64,000 nt of DNA from Pteria penguin (taxonomy: Eukaryota; Mollusca; Bivalvia; Pterioida; Pteriidae): assembly GCA_035048485.1 (NCBI GenBank), contig CM068589.1, positions 7,062,224 to 7,126,223 of the forward strand. Direction: 5' to 3'. Made by a program: the position numbers and the translations under genes. This document shows, in pieces, positions 56,865 through 64,000 of this stretch (positions are counted from its first letter, which is position 1; every line of letters starts with the position of its first letter). Below the pieces are notes generated by a model. That model was not told where the DNA came from, did not search any database, and saw only the letters and a list, made by a program, of their open reading frames with translations.

Positions 56865-57185
56865 TTCTGGTTCCGTACCCTAATCGCAGAAGATTTGGTT
56901 AAGGGCTTTCTTTTACCAGTTTTCCCGTGTCCTACCCGCAGGAAACTTTGTTAAACGCTTTGTTTTACTGGTTTTCCCGTGTCCTACCCGCAGGAAACTT
57001 TGTTAAACGCTTTGGTTTACTGGTTTTGCCGTGTTCTACCCACAGCAGATCTGGTTAAACACTTTTTTGACTGATTTTCCCGTGCCCTACCCGCAGGAGA
57101 CTTGGTTAGGCGCCGCTTTGGTTTACTAGTTTTCTCGTGCCGTATCCACAAGAGACTTGGTTAGGCGCTTTGGCTTCCAGTGCAG
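56865..57185 (+). repeat. ~52-bp array, right part
   Basis: Diverged continuation of 54460-54949 (TTGTTAAACGCTTTGGTTTA, CTGGTTTTCCCGTG). Confidence 0.83.
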
Positions 57186-57300
57186 GCGATATGGGTTCGA
57201 CACAGAGATAGCGCTACTATATTTAAAAGGTTGGTTACTCCCGGCCACCATACATGGAGCGATAAAAAATAAGTTGAAAGCAACGTAAACCTTTAAAATG
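57165..57300 (+). mobile_element. tRNA-derived SINE, family A
   Basis: CTTGGTTAGGCGCTTTGGCT, GATATGGGTTCGACACAG, then AAAAGGTTGGTTACTCCCGG and the AAGCAACGTAAAC tail. Confidence 0.75.
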
Positions 57301-58009
57301 AAGCCATATCGTTTTGTTCTACCTCGCTTATCCTTTACTACTTATGATCTTACGCCCGTCTTGATCGTTTTCAAAGCCCCTCCACTTCGAACACGCTCAT
57401 CACATTTTCACTTCTAATTTTCTCCCATTATAAAAAATCGGCAGCAGAAATTGTTATGTTCAAGTAACTCTGTACTTGTAATTTGTACATATCTATATTT
57501 GTAAAATAAAATGGATATTGACATTTCAACCATTATCTGTCACAGAGGAGCTTCATTATAAAACAATGGTTCTCCACTTTCACTGTTTCGCGATATACTT
57601 CTATTCATGGGCTGTCAGTCTGAAGACCTGCCGGTCATGAGGTCTCGGATGGGGTAATATAGAAATGTACAAAAGGTGAAAGTGGCTTCGCCATTTCGAC
57701 CGCAGAGTAAAAAGACCAAAAATGAAGTTTCATACATGATACACACCCGAGAAAAATGTTTCTGGTGAAATCTTGTGTGACATTCGGATGACGCAGTATC
57801 TCTTAAGTCTGCGTATAAAATGATGTTGAATGATCATTTCACAATTTCGAATAAAACACACTGCATTGCACTTTTAAGAGATGAATAGGCAATTAAATGT
57901 ATTACTACGCAATATGCAGAGGTAATGCGGTTTAGGGCGGTTTACTCTTGATTTATAGTGAGTGTAACGAACTTGCATACTAAATGTGGAAATAATTTAA
58001 ATAGATGTT
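57301..58009. other. Non-coding stretch
   Basis: Nothing recognised. Confidence 0.5.
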
Positions 58010-58265
58010 TACATGTCTGCATGCATGGTGCATAAAGATAAATTATTCACATGTATAGTGGCGGCACCGGTATGACACAGTGATAGAGTCTAGAATTTAC
58101 ACGTCTGCATGCATGGTGCATAAAGATAGTTTATTTATGTGTAAAGTGGCGGCACCGGTATGACACAGTGATAGAGTCTAGAATTTACATGTCTGCATGC
58201 ATGGTACATAAAGATGGATTATTCACATGTATCGTGGCGGCATCGGTAGTGTACAGTGATAGAGT
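58010..58265. repeat. Tandem repeat, ~90-bp unit, three copies
   Basis: TTTACATGTCTGCATGCATG, GTGCATAAAGAT and GGCGGCACCGGTATGACACA. Confidence 0.92.
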
Positions 58266-58944
58266 ATTGCCAAGTTATATAGAAAAACAACTTTAACCGC
58301 AACCCTGGGATCCTAAGCTCAAATCACGTTTGGTGGCCGTTCTTTCAACAGGTAGATGTAAGGTAAGCGTTGGTACGATAGGGAATGGAAGTACTCGTTA
58401 CGTAGATCAGTATTCTCTCAGACCTTATACACAGATGTTGCCACGGTGAAGCTGAAAGGCTGAAAAAAATCAATAAATACATTCATATGGCTATTAATCA
58501 CCAGGAAGGGAGGACACTCATGCTTTCTCATTGTGATATTTTTAACGATTTCTAATTTGCGGTTTAACGTAACTGCCACCAAAATGATCTATGTGGTTTG
58601 TATACAAGTATACCAAGAAGGAAGAGGGTACTCGAGGGTTTCTGGGTATCAAGGGATGAAGTAAGAAAATCTGAGGTATTTACGTTGTCAAGGTCAGTCT
58701 TTGTGTTTTGCATACATACATATAAATAAAGTAAACAAATATACATGGCTTCTGGATATAAATTTGTTGCAAGGAATGTATAGACAATGGGGATGTACTT
58801 CTGACAGGTGTCGCTGTGGTACGACGCAGAGTTGTTACCCAGCAGCATTTTGCACTTGGACTGTTTGTATTGTACTGAATGGATTGGTTATTTATCTATA
58901 CCTATGAAGGCTATGTGAAATAAACATCATATAGTACCAAGCTT
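58266..58944. other. Non-coding stretch
   Basis: Minus-strand ORF 58848-58564 has no recognisable feature. Confidence 0.45.
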
Positions 58945-59045
58945 GACCTAACGTGCCCCCGCTGTTCCACTCTATGACCTAACGTGCCCCCGCTGTTCCA
59001 CTCTATGACCTAACGTGCCCCCGCTGTTCCACTCTATGACCCATT
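58945..59045. repeat. 31-bp repeat, three perfect copies
   Basis: GACCTAACGTGCCCCCGCTG then TTCCACTCTAT. Confidence 0.95.
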
Positions 59046-59467
59046 TAAATTCCTTCAGCTTCTTTTTATTATTGTTATTAGATCCATCCCCAGTTATCAA
59101 TATTTTTCTTTTAAGAAGTATTACCATTTACCTCTCACCTCAGACAAGTCTGTGTTAAAATCACGATCAGGCTTTGTCAGGAGAGAGGAAAAGAGAAAGA
59201 GAGAGAGAATTTTATATTTACAAAACGCATAAAAAAATCACGTAAAATAATTCACATAACGTCAGGCGCGGATCCTGAATTTTTATTAAAGGAAGGAGGT
59301 TTTATCTTAAATAATGTTTTCGTTAGGGGTTCCAACGTTGGAGTGTAAATCTAGACTGTATTAAAATGGAAAAAAATACAAAGAAAATATATTTCAAGGC
59401 AAACCACAGGATGGGTCCACTGCTTTATACTTGAGGAAGTTGTGTCTTTCTAGTTGCTCCTGCTAAG
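59046..59467. other. Non-coding stretch
   Basis: Nothing recognised; short GAGA run near 59190. Confidence 0.5.
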
Positions 59468-60185
59468 CTAGCCCACTGTAGCTAGGCCACTGTAGCTAGG
59501 CCACTGTAGCTAAGTCACTGTAGCTAGGTCACTATAGCTAGGTCACTGTAGTTAGGTCACTGTAGCTAGGCCACTGTAGCTGAGTGTCGGTATCTAGGCC
59601 ACTGTAGCTAGGTCACTGTAGCTAGGTCACTGTAGCTAGGCCAGTGTAGCTAGACCATTGTAGCTAAGTTACTGTAGCTAAGTCTCTGTAGCTAGGCCAG
59701 TGTAGCTAGGCCACTGTAGCTAGGCCACTGTAGCTAAGTCACTGTAGCTAGGTCACTATAGCTAGGTCACTGTAGTTAGGTCACTGTAGCTAGGCCACTG
59801 TAGCTGAGTGTCGGTATCTAGGCCACTGTAGCTAGGTCACTGTAGCTAGGTCACTGTAGCTAGGCCAGTGTAGCTAGACCATTGTAGCTAAGTTACTGTA
59901 GCTAAGTCTCTGTAGCTAGGCCAGTGTAGCTAGGCCACTGTAGCTAGGTCACTGTAGCTAGGCCACTGTATATAGGTTACTGTAACTAGGTCACTGTAGC
60001 TAGGCCACTGTAGCTAGACCATTGTAGCTAAGTTACTGTAGCCAAGTCTCTGTAGCTAGGCCAGTGTAGCTAGGCCACTGTAGCTAAGTCTCTGTAACTA
60101 GGCCACTGTAGCTAGGCCACTGTAGCTAAGTGTTTGTAGCTAGGTTACTGTGGGTAGGTTGCTGTAGCTAGGTACTGTAGGTAGA
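59468..60185. repeat. 14-bp minisatellite with higher-order duplication
   Basis: TGTAGCTAGGCCAC, about 50 copies. A block marked by GAGTGTCGGTATCTAGG recurs after 234 bp (59581 and 59815). Confidence 0.96.
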
Positions 60186-60779
60186 CGCTTCACTCTCTTG
60201 TTTTACTTCAGGTCATCCGTACTGCAGTAATTGTTCCGGTCTATCCGTATGATACAGTCCTGTTCAGTATACCTGCACTCAACACAAGCGCATTAATTTT
60301 TGCTGCTTGATGCATTACTCAGTGTAGTGTATCTAAACGTAACGAAACTATCAATCAAAATCAAAATGAAATTCAAACATCATCAACATGTTACAGTAAA
60401 TGGCCATGGATCATTGTATATCACAATGTGCACATGTATTACCTCGTGATTCACTCCTTACGACCTGATTCAACAATTTTCAAACAGAAAGGAGGTGAGT
60501 GGAACGGAGTATTGACTTCAACCTTCAGTGCTTAAACTTTGGCATAAGAAAAAAAAGTGGTTTATAGCTTCAAAAGTAGCCAAGAATGACCTTTTTGATG
60601 TAATGTCACATCGAAAGGGAAGGCTGGTTGGTTAATCTGGAAAACCCACTTAAAATCAAACTCTTTACATACCGCTCATGAACTAGCTGACTACAGACCT
60701 TCTCTGAGTCTCTGGTGGTTTTATCTATTTTTTTGCTGTGTGTCACACCAAAAATGTATCCATCTATATTGTTACGACA
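60186..60779. other. Non-coding stretch
   Basis: Nothing recognised. Confidence 0.5.
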
Positions 60780-61700
60780 TCTGCCTTTCTACCATGACTG
60801 ACGACATCTGTCCATCTACCATGACTGACGACGCACCAACAGCATCTGCCTATCTACCGTGACTGACGACATCTGTCTATCTACCATGACTGACGACACC
60901 TGCCTACCTACCGTGACTGACGACATCTGCCTATCTACCATAACTGACGACATCTGTCTATCTACCATGATTGACAACATCTGCCTATCTACCGTACCTG
61001 ACGACATCTGCCTATCTACCGTGACTGACGACATCTGTCTATCTACCATGACTGACGACATCTGCCTACCTACCGTGACTGACGACATCTGCCTATCTAC
61101 CATGATTGACAACATCTGCCTATCTACCGTACCTGACGACATCTGCCTATCTACCGTAACTGACGACATCTGTCTATCTACCATGACTGACGACATCTGC
61201 CTACCTACCGTGACTGACGACATCTGCCTATCTACCGTAACTGACGACATCTGTCTATCTACCATGACTGACGACATCTGCCTACCTACCGTGACTGACG
61301 ACATCTGCCTATCTACCATAACTGACGACATCTGTCTATCTACCATGATTGACAACATCTACCTATCTACCATGACTGACGACATCTGCCTACCTACCAT
61401 GACTGACAACATCTGCCTATCTACCATGACTGACGACATCTGCCTACCTACCGTACCTGACAACATCTGCCTATATACTATGACTGACGACATCTGTCTA
61501 TCTACCATGACTGACGACATCTGCCTATCTACCGTACCTGACGACATCTGCCTATCTACCGTGGCTGACGACATCTGCTTATCTAACCTGACTGACATCT
61601 GCCTATCTACCATGACTGACGACATCTGCTTATCTATCATGACTGACAACATCTGCCTATCTATCATGACTGACGACATCTGTCTATCTACTGTGACAAG
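60780..61700. repeat. 27-bp minisatellite, about 34 copies
   Basis: CATCTGCCTATCTACCATGA then CTGACGA. The unit is nine codons (TDDICLSTM), so long frames on both strands are artefacts. Confidence 0.97.
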
Positions 61701-61835
61701 AAATATCGGTCCTACTGTCTCATCAGAAAGTCAGGCCGCCGACTAATCGAGGAAGGGACTCTAACCCGTGACCTCTCGACTACGGACAATCGCGCTATCT
61801 ACTGCACCAGCTACAAGTACACCGGCTGACCCCAA
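61700..61835 (-). mobile_element. SINE head remnant, family B
   Basis: The + strand reads CCTACTGTCTCATCAGAAAG, then GGGACTCTAACCCGTGACCT and CACCGGCTGACC, the minus image of the head. Confidence 0.6.
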
Positions 61836-61939
61836 TTTCTACCTTGAAAAATAGGTGGTGTATAACATAAGGCTGTCGTTCCTTTTGCCGTTACCGTCTC
61901 TCGTTAGAGAACATGTAGTAAAGACCGTTTCAATACGGT

Positions 61940-62147
61940 GATTTGTCTACCCTTGATAAAAGATCTTCTACCTTTTGCATATCACGGTGAGGTACGTAAA
62001 GGTGACTGCTACTTGATTAACCGTATCTCCTTATGGTGAATTGACCGCGTAATGATAAAAGTGTCTTGAACTAACACTCATTACACCTCTATTATACCAC
62101 TCCTTTCCGCTTCCACGGTCTGCCTTAATAGCCAAGGGAAGATAACT
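61940..62147. mobile_element. MITE-like element, ~210 bp (copy 2)
   Basis: GATTTGTCTACCCTTGATAA at the left, AGCCAAGGGAAGATAACT at the right. Body parallels 32363-32575 (GGTGACTGCTAC, GGTGAATTGACCGC against GGTCATTGCTAT, TGTGAAATGACCAC). Confidence 0.65.
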
Positions 62148-62754
62148 CCTCTTATTGAAATGGCCAATAAAATCAACATCTACAACAAAGAGCATACAAA
62201 TATTGTTCGTTATTCTAATCTATCTAAATCATTTTCTATGTGTCATATACTCTTGAATAAACATTATATAACTACACCATGGTCTACATACGTACGTATC
62301 GACATGGCTGAGGTGATTTATCGACTAGAATTTCTGATATCTTGTTTATGTTAAATGGATGGAATGACAAGTTCATTACGTAATACAATAGAATAAATAT
62401 ATATATAGGTCAGGTTAATTCCCTGTATCATAGGCGATAACAAACAGCAAGATGTATACGGGTGTGTGCGTTTGGGCGGGGAAAGGAGTCCAGGAAATGA
62501 ACACCATCCTTTTCGGTCTGAAAACTTCCCATAGTCCTGCAAGTCACATATACAGGAACCCTTTCTTTTACATCGACATAGTATTAGCGATACAGCGTGA
62601 ACTTTTCCCCTTACCCACACGAAACTGTATTTTTCTGGATTCGTACCTGGTTAAGAAGAATAGGCGATTCCAGACAATGCTCATTGTGGCAAAGTCGTCA
62701 GAAGCTAAGCAGAACTGTAAACGTAGAAACTTTCTTTCATTTTCGGTTTTGATT
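62148..62754. other. Non-coding stretch
   Basis: Chance ORFs only. Confidence 0.45.
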
Positions 62755-62755
62755 T

Positions 62756-62838
62756 CATGTAAAAAGAACGATTTGTTTGTCAAATCGTTTTTGAAAAAAA
62801 ACGATTTGACAATCAAATCGCTTTTTTTTTTTGGTCAT
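62756..62838. repeat. Short perfect hairpin
   Basis: AACGATTTGTTTGTCAAATC pairs with GATTTGACAATCAAATCGC around a GTTTTTGAAAAAAAAC loop; CATG at both ends. Confidence 0.9.
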
Positions 62839-62914
62839 GTAAAATCAGATATTTACAACTGCCACATTATCAACCGGTTCTGTTGAGTTCTTTCTACAAT
62901 CTCAAGAGTAACTA

Positions 62915-63010
62915 GAGCCAATTGTAGCTCTTACAAGTCGAGATAGAGCCAATTGTATCTCATACAAGTCGAGATAGAGCCAATTGTATCTCATACAAGT
63001 CGAGATAAAA
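62915..63010. repeat. 31-bp repeat, three copies
   Basis: AGAGCCAATTGTATCTCATA then CAAGTCGAGAT. Confidence 0.93.
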
Positions 63011-63315
63011 TTAAGTTTCATAACTCTGTATACAGTAACTATATGTATTTGTTATGATTGCGTAAGAACTTTAAAGGGCAGTCATCAGGAAATTAAGCCT
63101 TGAATCATGGATGTCCCCACTACAAGCAGAACGGTATCCGACCATAAAAGCAGAATGATAACAGACTTGGAGACAAGACGGCACAAGCGTCTTCTACTGG
63201 TATCTTATGACCGCCTTTTAAACATGTACAAGGGTATTGTAAAGCGGCTTTTATTTTATGAGATTAGCGACGATGTTTTGTTTTTACGGAAAAAAAGCCG
63301 CTACTAAGTTCTAGC
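63011..63315. other. Non-coding stretch with a small inverted repeat
   Basis: AAGCGGCTTTT at 63243 and AAAAAGCCGCT at 63293 pair. The ORF at 63107 is not supported. Confidence 0.4.
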
Positions 63316-63780
63316 TCTACTGTCCGTACCACTCACTCTGGAAACTGGGAAATCTGGATTTTCAGTTATTCATCTTCAGAATAATTTCAAAAAGGCAAAA
63401 CCATTCGATAGATCTTGTCTAGTCGTAATTTTTGCTGCTATACGTTTGTATGAAGAAGCGTTCATATTTTATAGAAAAAAAATCAATTATAGATAGGGCG
63501 ATTTCCATGTTAAATTTTGACGTGACGTCGCCAAGTTTCCCATAGACTCAATGTTAAACATCGGCAACGTCAAGTCAAAATTAACATAGAAAACGGGCTA
63601 TCTAAAATGATTTTTCCATATAAAATACGAATGCTTCTTCATAGAATCATATAACATACACCAAAAGTTACGACTAAACAAGATTTGTCGATTGATATTA
63701 ATTTTGTAAAACTATTTTAAAGATAAATAAGTGAAAATTCAGATTTTTCGGTTTACAAAGTGAGTGGCGCGGACAGTAGA
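63316..63780. mobile_element. 465-bp fold-back element
   Basis: Near-palindromic throughout: TCTACTGTCCGTACCACTCA at the left, the complement TGAGTGGCGCGGACAGTAGA at the right; inner arms GATAGGGCGATTTCCATGTT and AACATAGAAAACGGGCTATC. Confidence 0.88.
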
Positions 63781-63916
63781 TAAATCGTTTTGAGATTAAA
63801 TTTAAGGAAGGATTTTATCTTGAAGAATATTTATTAAACACGAAGAATTGGCTTCAGCAAAAACAGGATACGGAAATCTTTAGTGAAACTCCTATCCCTC
63901 TTTTTCTAAATTGCAG
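63781..63916. other. Short flank before the terminal exon
   Basis: Nothing recognised. Confidence 0.4.
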
Positions 63917-64000
63917 GCATGGATAACAAAGACGGTAAAAAAAAGCAGGGACTGAATTATGAAATCCTTCTCATGAAAATGAAACATGAAGCTGAGAAGC
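63917..64000 (+). CDS. Partial exon with start codon, running off the window
   Basis: TCTAAATTGCAG is followed by GC and an ATG at 63919 opening MDNKDGKKKQGLNYEILLMK and MKHEAEK to the window end with no stop. Strongly charged and probably helical; likely the first coding exon of a gene continuing to the right. Family not recognised from 27 residues. Confidence 0.45.

Noticed and set aside
58564..58848. Minus-strand ORF of 94 codons
   Set aside because: No motif, no neighbouring exon; chance-length in this DNA.
60816..61746. ORFs of 295 codons (+) and 180 codons (-) with repeats TDDICLSTM or VDRQMSSVM
   Set aside because: The 27-bp minisatellite reads nine codons per unit on either strand; there is no flanking gene structure.
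62452..62886. ORF of 144 codons
   Set aside because: It crosses a perfect hairpin and poly-T runs; composition is not protein-like.

Overview
The window is animal nuclear DNA, most likely from a bivalve mollusc. Genes are intron-split with GT-AG junctions. The DNA is AT-rich with many ACATGTAC and ACCGGTA words, it carries dispersed tRNA-headed SINEs and short inverted-repeat elements, and about 40 locus-specific tandem arrays take up a large share of the 64 kb. No operon, phage, CRISPR, rRNA or genuine tRNA gene was seen. The species assignment is inference from texture.

Two genes can be assembled. (1) On the + strand, 13075-29462 holds a complete Dixin gene (DIXDC1). Its 16 coding exons join without a frame break into a 700-residue protein: an N-terminal calponin-homology domain (about residues 24-131), a central coiled coil (about 275-490) and a C-terminal DIX domain (about 622-700). 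(2) On the - strand, 38305-35621 holds a three-exon gene for a 175-residue protein that I do not recognise. A CRE and an E-box lie upstream of its start. Two further possible coding pieces are weaker: an exon-like block at 52414-52516, and a start-containing exon at 63917-64000 that runs off the window.

Layout: 1-13 kb is repeats, a cluster of four SINEs and a possible upstream exon (11471-11545). 13-29.5 kb is Dixin. 29.5-35.6 kb is intergenic. 35.6-38.3 kb is the minus-strand gene. 39.6-47.4 kb is two large satellite blocks (a 58-bp unit, about 4 kb, and a 24-bp unit, about 3 kb). 47.4-64 kb is mostly non-coding, with fold-back elements, more minisatellites and a pearl-like tandem-core element.

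The main discovery is a recurring link between minisatellites and splice junctions. At least six arrays have units that contain, or begin exactly at, an exon/intron boundary: Dixin exon 2 donor (73 bp), exon 4 donor (47 bp), exon 7 donor (57 bp), exon 8 acceptor (about 59 bp), exon 12 donor (35 bp), and the exon 2 acceptor of the minus-strand gene (67 bp). The arrays therefore form ladders of decoy splice sites. The decoys I translated for exon 2, exon 8 and the minus-strand gene meet a stop codon quickly. The exon 7 copies keep the frame open and would lengthen the coiled coil by 38 residues. In the minus-strand gene a SINE also landed 13 nt upstream of the acceptor, so its target-site duplication copied the acceptor. 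The long ORFs of the satellite blocks are artefacts of unit lengths divisible by three.
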